From Pseudovibrio denitrificans JCM 12308 (GTDB lineage Bacteria > Pseudomonadota > Alphaproteobacteria > Rhizobiales > Stappiaceae), in the NCBI RefSeq assembly GCF_001310815.1, contig NZ_BAZK01000011.1:155939-219938 (forward strand): a stretch of DNA of 64,000 bases, written 5' to 3'. Under the pieces are notes generated by a model, which did not search any database, had not been told where the DNA came from, and was given only the letters and a program-made list of their open reading frames with translations. The position numbers and the translations under genes were made by a program. Each line of letters begins with the position of its first letter. Within the stretch, counting starts at the first letter, position 1. Positions 47,257 through 55,827 of the stretch are shown here, in pieces.

Positions 47257-47748
47257 TCAATCGCGGCTGTACTTACCCGTGACTTCTTGGGTGATAATTA
47301 CACCTTCGTCCGCGAATCTGCGAGAGGCCTCAATCGCCGCTGGAGTGCAGGTTTGATAGACCGAGGCGAATCCCCGATAGCTCTGGTTAAACCGCTCAAC
47401 AAGCCGTCTGCGGCGCAGCTCGTTTTGCACCTCTGCACCCAGTAAAGAGTACATGCGCTGGCGCCATTCATCAGCTTCGTCATGGCCGCAAAGCGGGCGC
47501 AGATAATGAAGCGCACCCAGAATTTCTGAAAGGCGGATGAGCTGCTGCTCATAAGGTGGCTCTTTCAACTCTGGCTGAGCGGGCTTGCCCGGAGATTGTG
47601 GTGAACTTTGCGCAAACGCGCTGGGCGCAGCGGCAACACTTAAAAGCATCAGGCCAGCACAAACCCCACGGCGAAGAGACCGAGCAGGGGCCGCACAGGA
47701 CCAAATCCAGGCTTTACGTTTTGCAAGTTCAGTCAAGCCACATCTCAC
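47257..47748 (-). CDS. TIGR02301-family secreted protein
   Basis: 163 residues. A twin-basic signal peptide-like start (RSLRRGVCAGLMLLSVAAAPSAFA) precedes the mature region, whose hallmark is PPYEQQLIRLSEILGALHYLRPLCG, then a Cys in YQTCTPAAIEASRRFADEG. Two cysteines (in RPLCG and QTCTP) are placed for a disulphide. This matches the alphaproteobacteria-specific TIGR02301 family of unknown function, usually next to a Nudix hydrolase as here. Confidence 0.87.
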   Translation of the reverse strand: MRCGLTELAKRKAWIWSCAAPARSLRRGVCAGLMLLSVAAAPSAFAQSSPQSPGKPAQPELKEPPYEQQLIRLSEILGALHYLRPLCGHDEADEWRQRMYSLLGAEVQNELRRRRLVERFNQSYRGFASVYQTCTPAAIEASRRFADEGVIITQEVTGKYSRD

Positions 47749-47869
47749 AGCATGCTGGTTGCTTCAGATTCTGTAAGGATGGCGGTCTCCCCGCGCTCTG
47801 TCCACTATGGAACCTTGGGGATTTCCTGTTTTCCCTTGTTGCAACTAGCGCTGGTAGGAAGATGTGACA

Positions 47870-47913
47870 GCGTATTCCCGAAAAGTGGTTCCGGTTTTCG
47901 GACAAGAATACGC
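47870..47913. repeat. RIME-like palindromic repeat, copy 2
   Basis: GCGTATTC at 47870 pairs with GAATACGC at 47913; the core CGAAAAGTGGTTCCGGTTTTCGG is nearly identical to copy 1 at 37832-37876. It lies between TIGR02301 and the Nudix gene. Confidence 0.75.
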
Positions 47914-47920
47914 GCGAGCT

Positions 47921-48334
47921 CTAACTACATCTTAGAAGGTTTAGAATGTGCTGCTGCATTCCCGGAGCTAAAGGCAGGTTCATGGAATCTTCCCAAGTGT
48001 ACCAGCCCAGCTCGGACGCATCAGAACTCGCCTTCTCTTCACCTTCCACCTGACTGCAGGTGAAAACATGAATGCGATACTGCACCTTGCTGTCTTCGGG
48101 AGAGGGGTAGGACACCGTCCATGTTTTCAGGTCAGTTGCAGCCAGAGAGGTCTCTTCTGTGAACTCGCGCTGTGCAGCCTCTTCGAGGCTTTCGCTGGCC
48201 ATAACTTTGCCGCCTGGAAAGCTCCAGAGGCCTTTGGACGGGGATTGAGCTCGCTTAACGAGCAACACTTTATTGTTCTGGACACAGGCAACGCTGGTTG
48301 CCTCGATGTATTCCGGAGATATTTTCTTGCTCAT
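47921..48334 (-). CDS. Nudix hydrolase
   Basis: 137 residues. Nudix box: FPGGKVMASESLEEAAQREFTEETSL (G-x5-E-x7-R-E-x-x-E-E). N-terminal ATSVACVQNNKVLLVKR is typical of MutT/NudG-like or phosphate-group hydrolases. Substrate may be an oxidised nucleotide or NDP-sugar; unproven. ATG 48334 overlaps the stop of the next gene by 4 bases. Confidence 0.88.
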   Translation of the reverse strand: MSKKISPEYIEATSVACVQNNKVLLVKRAQSPSKGLWSFPGGKVMASESLEEAAQREFTEETSLAATDLKTWTVSYPSPEDSKVQYRIHVFTCSQVEGEEKASSDASELGWYTWEDSMNLPLAPGMQQHILNLLRCS

Positions 48335-48840
48335 GAAAACAGGGCGTCGACATCCGCTTGAGTGCTTTCCTCAGTGCTGATTGTCTCATCCGGCAAGTGG
48401 CCATGGATGATAGACCCTGCCTGCGAAAGCAGCGGTCTGATGACGGTAACGGCCTTATCCTGAACGATTTGCAGCAGTTCACCCGTGACTTCAGCTGAGC
48501 CAAGCATCTTTTGAAGTGAGATCACCTCCTGATCAATCTCGGCAATACACTTCTCAAGCGCGTTGCGCAGCCGTTCTTCAACAGCTCCATAAGCGCGAAT
48601 AGCCAGTTCTTTCGCTGAGAACTTAGAGGCACTGAAATGTGTGATATAGTCTGCCGGTTCCCATGCCAGAACATCTTCTGCGCAATCGGGAATGTCAGGA
48701 AGCATTTCAAGAAGCATGACCACTTCGTTGAAATGGTTGAGATAGTCAGTTGCAAGGCCCGTGGATGGATTGATGTTTGCATGCGTCAAAAGCTCAGGAG
48801 AAAGATCTCCTATGCCAATTTTATCGCAGTACATATCCAT
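48331..48840 (-). CDS. Hypothetical helical protein coupled to the Nudix gene
   Basis: 169 residues with GGGAGG five bases before ATG 48840. Acidic and helical, with no cysteine cluster or hydrophobic segment. Pattern SPELLTHANINPSTGLATDYLNHFNEVVMLLEMLPDIPDCAEDVLAW is conserved-looking but not assigned to a family by me. ATGA overlap with the Nudix gene implies shared translation. Divergent from the SRAP gene, so nucleotide sanitation or repair context is suggested. Confidence 0.75.
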   Translation of the reverse strand: MDMYCDKIGIGDLSPELLTHANINPSTGLATDYLNHFNEVVMLLEMLPDIPDCAEDVLAWEPADYITHFSASKFSAKELAIRAYGAVEERLRNALEKCIAEIDQEVISLQKMLGSAEVTGELLQIVQDKAVTVIRPLLSQAGSIIHGHLPDETISTEESTQADVDALFS

Positions 48841-48926
48841 TGCAGCCTCCCAGCTTCCTATCTGTCGCGCGGAACCTATCTCTCGATTGGTTGCAATTTT
48901 ACTAAAATGTGAACAGAGTAATCTGC

Positions 48927-49693
48927 ATGTGTGGTAGATATAGCCTGTCAGCGTCTCCGGAAGAAGTCAAAGCGTTGTTTGAATACATCGAACAGCCCAA
49001 CTTTCCACCGAGATACAACATAGCACCGACTCAGCCAATTGCACTCGTAAAACACGAAAATGGTGGGCGCCACTTTGGGTTAGCGCGTTGGGGCCTCGTG
49101 CTTCATGGGTCAAAGACCCTGCAAGTTTCACGCTTTTACTCAACGCCAGAGCAGAGACTTTGGAAGAGAAACCCTCGTTTCGTGCCGCCGTTCGCCACCG
49201 CAGATGTCTGATCCCTGCAAACGGTTTTTACGAGTGGCAACGCAAAGGTGCGGCAAAGCAGCCCTATTGGATCGCGCCTGCAGATGGCCGCCTTTTAGCC
49301 TTCGCTGGCCTGTGGGAAACCTACTCCCACCCGGACGGCGGAGACATTGATACCGCTGCTGTAATCACGGTTGAGGCCAACAATACGGTAAAGCCAATCC
49401 ATCATCGTATGCCTGCAATCATCCCTCAAGAGCACTTTAATGACTGGTTGAGTAACGGAACTGTGATGTCCAGAGACGCAGTTAAATTGCTGCAACCTGT
49501 GGATGAAGGTCTCCTGATTGCCACTCCGGTGTCCACGCGCGTCAACAGCGTGGCAAATGATGATCCGTCTTTGTGGGATCGTGAGGTCATCGCTGCCCCA
49601 CCTCAGCCACCCAAACCAGCGGCAAAACCCAAACCTCGGAAAAAGGCTGCCGGTGGCTCTTCAGGAAACAGCGGTCAGTTAGATTTGTTTTAG
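48927..49693 (+). CDS. SRAP-domain (YedK/HMCES) abasic-site protein, frame broken near 49101
   Basis: Must start at ATG 48927, giving catalytic Cys2: MCGRYSLSASPEEVKALFEY, PRYNIAPTQPIALV. One added C in GTGCTTC at 49101 restores RWGLVPSWVKDPA, then NARAETLEEKPSFRAAVRHRRCLIPANGFYEWQ, TVEANNTVKPIHHRMPAII. Repaired length 255. SRAP proteins form a thiazolidine link with abasic sites in single-stranded DNA through Cys2 and protect them. The C-terminal tail is proline/lysine rich (PPQPPKPAAKPKPRKKAAGG). Confidence 0.92.
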
Positions 49694-49743
49694 GCTCTGC
49701 TCAACATACTCAGTCTCACATGAATGATCTGGAGGGACTGAGG

Positions 49744-50513
49744 ATGCTCGCATCGCTAAAAGGTAAGTCTGTCATCGTCACCGGCGGTTCCAAAGGGATC
49801 GGCCTCGGCATCTCTCTGGCCTTCGCCCGCGCCGGTGCCTTTGTCACCATCGCCGCCCGCGGAGAGGAAGCCGGTGCCAATGCGGTGAAGGAACTCGCCT
49901 TAATCGGCGGAGCTGGGCAGTTTCTGCAATGTGATGTGACGGACTGGGATGCGGTCAAAAGCACCGTGGACGAAACAACCAAACAAGCTGGCTAGATATC
50001 ATCTGCGCCAACGCTGGCATCTTCCCGAAGCAAAGCATAGAGGAAATGGAGCCCGATCAATGGGAGCTGGTGCAAAACACCAACCTGCGCTCCGCATTCT
50101 ACTGCACCAAAGCAGCGCTTCCGTATATGAAGGAGACAGGGCAGGGACGCATCATCCTGACCTCATCCATCACCGGCCCCGTAACCGGTGATCCCGGCTG
50201 GTCTCATTATGCAGCATCAAAAGCAGGCCAACTCGGCTTCATGCGCACCGCCGCGTTGGAACTGGCACCGCACAACATCACCATCAACGCAGTGCTGCCC
50301 GGCAATGTGAAGACAGAAGCACTCGATGATCTGGGAGATGGCTATTTAAAGAAGATGGGCCAGATGGTCCCACTCGGACGACTGGGCGCCCCGCGCGAAG
50401 TGGCCAGCGCAGTTCTGTTCCTCGCCAGCGATGAAGCCTCTTACATCACTGGCCAGCAGATCGTCGTCGATGGAGGTCAGGTGCTCCCGGAAGGACTGGA
50501 AGCACCTGACTAA
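49744..50513 (+). CDS. Short-chain dehydrogenase/reductase, frame broken near 49991
   Basis: ATG 49744 is seven bases after GGAGGG. MLASLKGKSVIVTGGSKGIGLGISLAFARAG gives the TGGSKGIG cofactor motif with an Arg shortly after the second strand (IAARGEE) that favours NADP(H). Frame is lost after ETTKQAG; one base restores LDIICANAGIFPKQ, then SSITGPVTGD (catalytic Ser), YAASKAG (Tyr/Lys) and VLPGNVKTEALDDLG. Repaired length 256, normal for the family. Substrate unknown. The nearest relatives are sugar/polyol-type SDRs by pattern. Confidence 0.9.
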
Positions 50514-50518
50514 TCTTG

Positions 50519-51931
50519 TTAGAGCACGCGCCCCGGATTGAACATGTTGGTTGGGTCAAGCGCCGCTTTAATAGAGCGCATCATGTTCATCTCAGTTTCG
50601 CTCTTCACTTCAGCCAGCAGATCCCGCTTCAAGATGCCGATGCCATGCTCCGCAGAGATGGAGCCGTTGTAGCTGGCGACAATGCCATGCACCACGCGGT
50701 TCACATCATCCCACTTGGCAAGGTACTCAGCCTTATCGGCACCCTTTGGCTGGGTGATGTTAAAGTGGATGTTGCCATCGCCCATATGCCCGAATGGTAC
50801 AGGACGACATCCCGGCACGGCCTCTTTAACAGCCGCAATCGCTTCTTCCAGAAACTCCGGCACCTTCGCGACAGGAACGGAGACGTCATGCTTGATGGAT
50901 CCGCCCTCAAACTTCTGCGCTTCTGACAGACCATGCCGCAGTCGCCAGAAGTCAGCCGCCTGCGCCTTGCTTTGCGCCAGCAGCCCATCCCGCAACAAGT
51001 CAGCTTCAAACGCTTCAGTGAAGATGGTCTCCGTCAGGCTGGCAATGTCGATGTCTTTGGTGCCCGCAGAGATCTCGATGAGTACATACCACGGATGCTG
51101 CTCCTCGAACGGATAGCGGGACTGCTCCATATGCTCACATACAAACTGCATGCCCGATTGCGGCATCAGTTCAAAGCCGGTGAGCATGTTCCCCGCGTGG
51201 CTTTTTGCCAATGAAAACAGGGAGAGGGCCTTCGCAGGCGAATCTAGCGCGACCAGAGCAACCTCGACTGACGCCGGGGCTGGGTATAATTTGAGGCTGG
51301 CACCCGTAATGATCCCCAAAGTGCCCTCTGAGCCGATAAATATTTGTTTCAAATCGTAACCAGTATTGTCTTTGCGAAGGGTCCGAAGTCCCTCCCAGAC
51401 CTCACCATTTGCAAGCACAACTTCCAGCCCGAGAACAAGGTCACGGGTGTTCCCGTAAGACAGCACAGCGGTGCCACCGGCGTTGGTTGCAATGTTGCCG
51501 CCGATCTCACAGGAGCCCTGCGAAGCGAGCGTCAAAGGAAACAAACGATCATGTTTTTCAGCCGCATCATGGATGGCTTGTAATGTGATCCCTGCATCTA
51601 CAACCATCGTATACCCTTCAGGGTCGATGTGGCGAATTTTATTTAATCTAGAAAGGGATAGCACGATTTCACTGCCATCTGGGTTGGGGATTTGGCCCCC
51701 TACCAAACCGGTATTTCCTCCCTGCGGAACCACCTTCAGGCCATGCTGTGCCGCAAGCTTCACACACTCTGCAACCTCGGCAGTGGAACCGGGCCGCAAT
51801 ACCATGGGTGTGGCCCCTTTGAACTTGTCTCTCCACTCAACGAGAAAAGGGGCTTTGTCGCTGTCGCTGACAAGCACATGTGCGGTCCCGATAATGCTCT
51901 CAAACGCGTTCACCAAATTTGGAATAGTCAT
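50519..51931 (-). CDS. FAD-binding oxidoreductase (D-2-hydroxyacid dehydrogenase, GlcD/D2HGDH group)
   Basis: 470 residues. PCMH-type FAD domain: VLRPGSTAEVAECVKLAAQHGLKVVPQGGNTGLVGGQIP, SQGSCEIGGNIATNAGG, GSEGTLGIITGASLKLYPAP. C-terminal cap: GHMGDGNIHFNITQP with the metal-site His, and SAEHGIGILKRDLL. These features match D-lactate / D-2-hydroxyglutarate dehydrogenases; without further data I cannot separate them. The gene is divergent from fabI. Confidence 0.9.
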   Translation of the reverse strand: MTIPNLVNAFESIIGTAHVLVSDSDKAPFLVEWRDKFKGATPMVLRPGSTAEVAECVKLAAQHGLKVVPQGGNTGLVGGQIPNPDGSEIVLSLSRLNKIRHIDPEGYTMVVDAGITLQAIHDAAEKHDRLFPLTLASQGSCEIGGNIATNAGGTAVLSYGNTRDLVLGLEVVLANGEVWEGLRTLRKDNTGYDLKQIFIGSEGTLGIITGASLKLYPAPASVEVALVALDSPAKALSLFSLAKSHAGNMLTGFELMPQSGMQFVCEHMEQSRYPFEEQHPWYVLIEISAGTKDIDIASLTETIFTEAFEADLLRDGLLAQSKAQAADFWRLRHGLSEAQKFEGGSIKHDVSVPVAKVPEFLEEAIAAVKEAVPGCRPVPFGHMGDGNIHFNITQPKGADKAEYLAKWDDVNRVVHGIVASYNGSISAEHGIGILKRDLLAEVKSETEMNMMRSIKAALDPTNMFNPGRVL

Positions 51932-52105
51932 TTTTCTGTCGCAGTGTTGGAAGTTGATCTGGCTTTCACTATCAGATAATGGGAGCGCAAGAACACGTCC
52001 ATGTCTGATTGGACTTTTTTCGATGGCTTGAAGCCAAATGAACAGTGTGCCATAGCATTTTTAATCTGTTCGCCAGATAAAGTGATATTCACTCAGGAGA
52101 AAAAC

Positions 52106-52918
52106 ATGGCAGAAGCGCAAGGATTGATGGCCGGCAAACGTGGTCTCATCATGGGACTGGCCAACAATCGGTCCATCGCTTGGGGTATTGCGACAGCACT
52201 ACACGATGCCGGAGCTGAAATCGCACTCACCTATCAGGGTGAAGCGCTGAAGAAGCGCGTTGAACCATTAGCAGAGAAGCTCGACGCACTTGTTGTAGGT
52301 GATTGCGACGTTACGAACGAAGCAAGCATTGATGCAGCATTTGAAGTTCTGGAGCAAAAATGGGGCAAGATTGACTTCGTCATTCATGCGATCGCTTTCT
52401 CTGACAAAGAAGAGCTGACTGGTCGTTATCTGGACACCAGCGCTGACAACTTTGCAAAGACAATGCAGATCTCCTGCTACTCGCTGGCATCCGTTGCCCG
52501 CCGTGCAGAGAAGTTGATGACCGAAGGCGGTTCCATTGTAACTCTCACCTACTACGGTGCTGAGAAGGTTATGCCAAACTACAACGTCATGGGCGTTGCA
52601 AAGGCTGCATTGGAAGCAAGCGTGAAGTACCTCGCAGTTGATCTTGGTCCAAAGAAGATCCGCGTCAACGCGATCTCTGCTGGCCCAATCAAAACACTGG
52701 CAGCAGCTGGTATCGGCGACTTCCGCTACATCCTCAAATGGAACGAGTACAACGCACCACTGCGTGAAACCGTCTCCATTGATGATGTCGGAAACTCTGC
52801 GCTCTACCTCACATCCGATCTGTCCCGCTCCGTCACTGGTGAAACCCACCACGTTGACAGCGGCTACCACGTGATCGGCATGAAGGCAGTTGACGCTCCG
52901 GACATCTCCGTCGTCTAA
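52106..52918 (+). CDS. fabI: Enoyl-[acyl-carrier-protein] reductase (NADH)
   Basis: 270 residues from ATG 52106, with AGGAG about six bases upstream. FabI core: GLIMGLANNRSIAWGIATALHDAGAEIALTYQG, IDFVIHAIAFSDKEELTG, the active-site YYGAEKVMPNYNVMGVAKAALEA (Tyr-x6-Lys), and RVNAISAGPIKTLAAAGIGDF. It reduces trans-2-enoyl-ACP in the last step of fatty acid elongation and is the triclosan target in this family. Ends in a terminator. Confidence 0.97.
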   Translation: MAEAQGLMAGKRGLIMGLANNRSIAWGIATALHDAGAEIALTYQGEALKKRVEPLAEKLDALVVGDCDVTNEASIDAAFEVLEQKWGKIDFVIHAIAFSDKEELTGRYLDTSADNFAKTMQISCYSLASVARRAEKLMTEGGSIVTLTYYGAEKVMPNYNVMGVAKAALEASVKYLAVDLGPKKIRVNAISAGPIKTLAAAGIGDFRYILKWNEYNAPLRETVSIDDVGNSALYLTSDLSRSVTGETHHVDSGYHVIGMKAVDAPDISVV

Positions 52919-52942
52919 GCGATCAAAGCTTATCAGTTTGAG

Positions 52943-52971
52943 AAAAGGCGCTCTTCGGGGCGCCTTTTTTG
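52943..52971 (+). terminator. Terminator of fabI
   Basis: AAAAGGCGC and GCGCCTTTTTT with the loop TCTTCGGG. Confidence 0.9.
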
Positions 52972-53116
52972 CGTTTGAGGTGCCGGTAAAGCCACGTATG
53001 ACTTAAATCAAGAATGTGTGCATAACTGTTGTCTCCCAATGAGGAATGACACATCTACCTCGTAAGAAGCCGTTACAAATCGGTTGCCGACTAAACTATT
53101 GCCAAAGGCCCATGGA

Positions 53117-53743
53117 ATGACAGGTTCGTTGATGCCCCTCGCGAAGATCACACCAACTCCGCTGCTTTATGTGCGTCACGGACAAACCGACTGGAACCTG
53201 GAAGGGCGCATGCAGGGCGGTCAGGACATCCCGCTCAACGACACTGGCCGCAAACAGGCCCGTCGCAATGGCATGGTGATGAAAGACTTCCTCGTCGATC
53301 TCGGCAAAACCCCAGATGATTTCATCTTTGTCTGCTCCCCGATGATCCGCGCCCGCGAGACCATGGAGATCCTGCGCAAGGAAATGGGCTTGGATCCCAA
53401 CGACTACAAAGTTGACGAGCGACTGCGTGAAATCACGTTTGGCAACGTAGAGGGAATGACAGTTCCTGAAATGATGGTTGAACGTCCCGAAGTCATCCGC
53501 ATGCGCCGTGAAGACAAATGGGGTTACGTTCACCCGGAGGGGGAGAGCTACAAAATGGTCTCTGACCGCATCGCCGAGTGGATGTCCGAGCAGAAAGACC
53601 CCATGATCATCGTCGCCCACGGCGTGGTCATGCGCGTCCTGCGTGGTCTGCTCTGCGGTTACGCTCCAGCCGAAATCCCAGATCTGGACACCCCACAGGA
53701 CCAGTTCCTGCTTTGGCGCGATGGATCAGAAGCTTGGATCTGA
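53117..53743 (+). CDS. Histidine phosphatase family protein
   Basis: About 208 residues from ATG 53117 (53084 and 53132 are also possible). RHG motif LLYVRHGQTDWNLEGRMQGGQDIPLNDTGRKQA, then SPMIRARETMEIL, the acidic ITFGNVEG, and the second His in IIVAHGVVMRVLRGLLCG. A phosphoglycerate mutase-like fold that acts as a phosphatase. Substrate unknown. It stands between fabI and aroC, a frequent alphaproteobacterial order. Confidence 0.88.
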   Translation: MTGSLMPLAKITPTPLLYVRHGQTDWNLEGRMQGGQDIPLNDTGRKQARRNGMVMKDFLVDLGKTPDDFIFVCSPMIRARETMEILRKEMGLDPNDYKVDERLREITFGNVEGMTVPEMMVERPEVIRMRREDKWGYVHPEGESYKMVSDRIAEWMSEQKDPMIIVAHGVVMRVLRGLLCGYAPAEIPDLDTPQDQFLLWRDGSEAWI

Positions 53744-53923
53744 AGAACAAGCCCAAAATCTGCCTGTTCTTTTGGGAAATTGACGCAAGTGCTGCAAGGC
53801 TCTCAATTGACCTCTTGCGAGAACCCTCCTAAAACCACTTTAATTTCCAGAGTACGTTCCGTTCGATTGAAGAGAGTCGACGAATGTGGGCGTGCTCATG
53901 CTCTAAAAGTGAACCACTAGAAC

Positions 53924-55015
53924 ATGTCCCACAACACCTTTGGTCATCTGTTTCGCGTAACGACTTGGGGCGAGAGCCATGGACCAGCGCTTGGTTGCGT
54001 TGTCGATGGTTGTCCGCCTCTGCTACCAATTACAGCAGAAGAGATTCAGGTGTATCTGGACCAGCGCAAGCCGGGACAAAACAAGTTTACGACCCAGCGC
54101 CGTGAGCCGGATCAGGTGAAAATTCTCTCTGGTGTGATGGTGGATGAAGACGGCGTGCAGCGCACGACCGGCACGCCCATCTCCCTGATGATCGAAAACA
54201 CCGACCAGCGTTCCAAAGATTACTCTGAGATCAAAGAACGCTACCGTCCGGGCCATGCTGATTATGCTTATGATGCAAAGTACGGCATCCGTGATTACCG
54301 CGGTGGTGGCCGTTCTTCCGCTCGCGAAACCGCAGCGCGCGTAGCTGCTGGTGGTCTGGCACGCAAAGTCATTCCAAACATTCTGATCCGCGGCGCTCTG
54401 GTGCAGATGGGTCCGCACAAGATCAATCGCGACAACTGGGATTGGAATGAGGTTCACAACAACCCGTTCTTCTGTCCGGATGCAGAAGCAGCAAAGTTCT
54501 TTGAAGAGTACCTCGATGGTATCCGCAAAGACGGCTCTTCCATTGGCGCGGTGATCGAAGTGGTCGCAGAACACGTTCCAGTCGGTCTGGGCGCACCACT
54601 TTACGGTAAACTCGATCAGGACTTGGCATCCGCCATGATGTCCATCAACGCTGTGAAGGGTGTTGAGATTGGCAACGGCTTTGAAGCGGCTTGCCTCACT
54701 GGCGAGGAAAACGCTGACGAAATGCGCATGGGCGAAGATGGCAAGCCGGAGTTCCTCTCCAATCAGGCTGGCGGCGTCCTCGGCGGCATCTCCTCTGGCG
54801 CGCCAGTGGTGGTTCGTTTTGCAGTGAAGCCAACTTCTTCTATCTTGACCCCACGCAAATCCATCACCCGCAGTGGGGAAGAGGTGGACGTCATGACCAA
54901 AGGCCGCCACGACCCATGTGTTGGCATTCGTGCAGTACCAGTTGGCGAAGCCATGATGGCGTGCGTTCTGGCAGATCACGTCCTGCGCGACCGAGGGCAG
55001 TGCGGCGAGCGTTAA
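53924..55015 (+). CDS. aroC: Chorismate synthase
   Basis: 363 residues. [29 protein letters not shown] at the start, [24 protein letters not shown] and [31 protein letters not shown]. It binds reduced FMN and eliminates phosphate from EPSP to give chorismate, the branch point for aromatic amino acids, folate and quinones. Ribosome site weak. Terminator follows. Confidence 0.97.
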   Translation: MSHNTFGHLFRVTTWGESHGPALGCVVDGCPPLLPITAEEIQVYLDQRKPGQNKFTTQRREPDQVKILSGVMVDEDGVQRTTGTPISLMIENTDQRSKDYSEIKERYRPGHADYAYDAKYGIRDYRGGGRSSARETAARVAAGGLARKVIPNILIRGALVQMGPHKINRDNWDWNEVHNNPFFCPDAEAAKFFEEYLDGIRKDGSSIGAVIEVVAEHVPVGLGAPLYGKLDQDLASAMMSINAVKGVEIGNGFEAACLTGEENADEMRMGEDGKPEFLSNQAGGVLGGISSGAPVVVRFAVKPTSSILTPRKSITRSGEEVDVMTKGRHDPCVGIRAVPVGEAMMACVLADHVLRDRGQCGER

Positions 55016-55049
55016 GAAGATTCTCAACCTCTGATTTCATTCTGATTGA

Positions 55050-55078
55050 AAGGCGCTGGCACAACCGGCGCCTTTTTT
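55050..55078 (+). terminator. Terminator of aroC
   Basis: AAGGCGC and GCGCCTTTTTT stem with the loop TGGCACAACCG. Confidence 0.88.
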
Positions 55079-55803
55079 GTTGCTCCCCGCGCTTATGTAA
55101 GATGGCCTTGAGACGTGGGCTGGTGAAAAAATCTTATCCCCTCCTCCAAAGATATGGTCATACTAATCCCATGCCCACGTGATGGGCAGCTGGCGGACCG
55201 TCCGTCAGCGTGTCGTGGGCTGGGTGGGGCTTTTGTGAGAGGTAACGCATCTTGCAGAGGTCCGGTGGCACCGATTTTCAGGCGTGACTGCATGGTCTGA
55301 GAGGAAGGGCCCAAGCCTGAAGGGCATCACGCAGTGGCATTTGCTGGTCAGAGCAGTACATGCCAAGGGCAGCGGACCTGCTTGCATACGGAAACTTATC
55401 TGAGCAAAGCCGTTGTCTTTCCGGGAAACCGGCTATCGTGTCTTTCAGGATAAGAGGCGATGTTGGCCATACCAAAATGCCCGGGCAAGGCGCGTAGCCA
55501 ATGCCGAAGACTCTATTACTAACTCAATGCGCAGGTATTGCCTGCCGCCTTGCCTCTCCCGACCTTCGGGAAATCTGGTTCAACACTGCATGGGAGGCCA
55601 TGTGGTGCTATTGGTGCTTGTGCGGTTGCATCAAGAGGCTAGCAGGGTGAGGGAGCCCAGCTCAGCGCAGATACACAAAGCTGCAAACCGTTTATTCACC
55701 TCAACAGAGCACTTGCATACGACCTAGGTAGAAAGCGGTAAGCTTTTTTCCATTTGCCCCTTGATTTCCGAGTTTAAAAGCGCGATTTCAGTATCACTGA
55801 AAA
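55079..55803. other. Gene-free interval of about 725 bases with strong local structure
   Basis: No convincing coding frame. Self-complementary pieces: GCCCA-CGTGA-TGGGC near 55169-55184, CTGGCGGAC/GTCCGTCAG just after, AGGTCCG (55258-55264) with CGGACCT (55373-55379) closing a loop of about 110 bases, and TCCCGA-CCT-TCGGGA near 55556-55570. This may be a small RNA, a leader of the ribB gene or decayed DNA. It does not match the FMN riboswitch, RNase P RNA, tmRNA or SRP RNA patterns I know. Confidence 0.5.
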
Positions 55804-55827
55804 TTGCAAGGCCAAGGGGCTAGGATT

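Noticed and set aside
55079..55803. FMN riboswitch, RNase P RNA, tmRNA or SRP RNA before ribB
   Set aside because: None of the invariant motifs I know for these RNAs is present on either strand, so only a structured unknown is reported.
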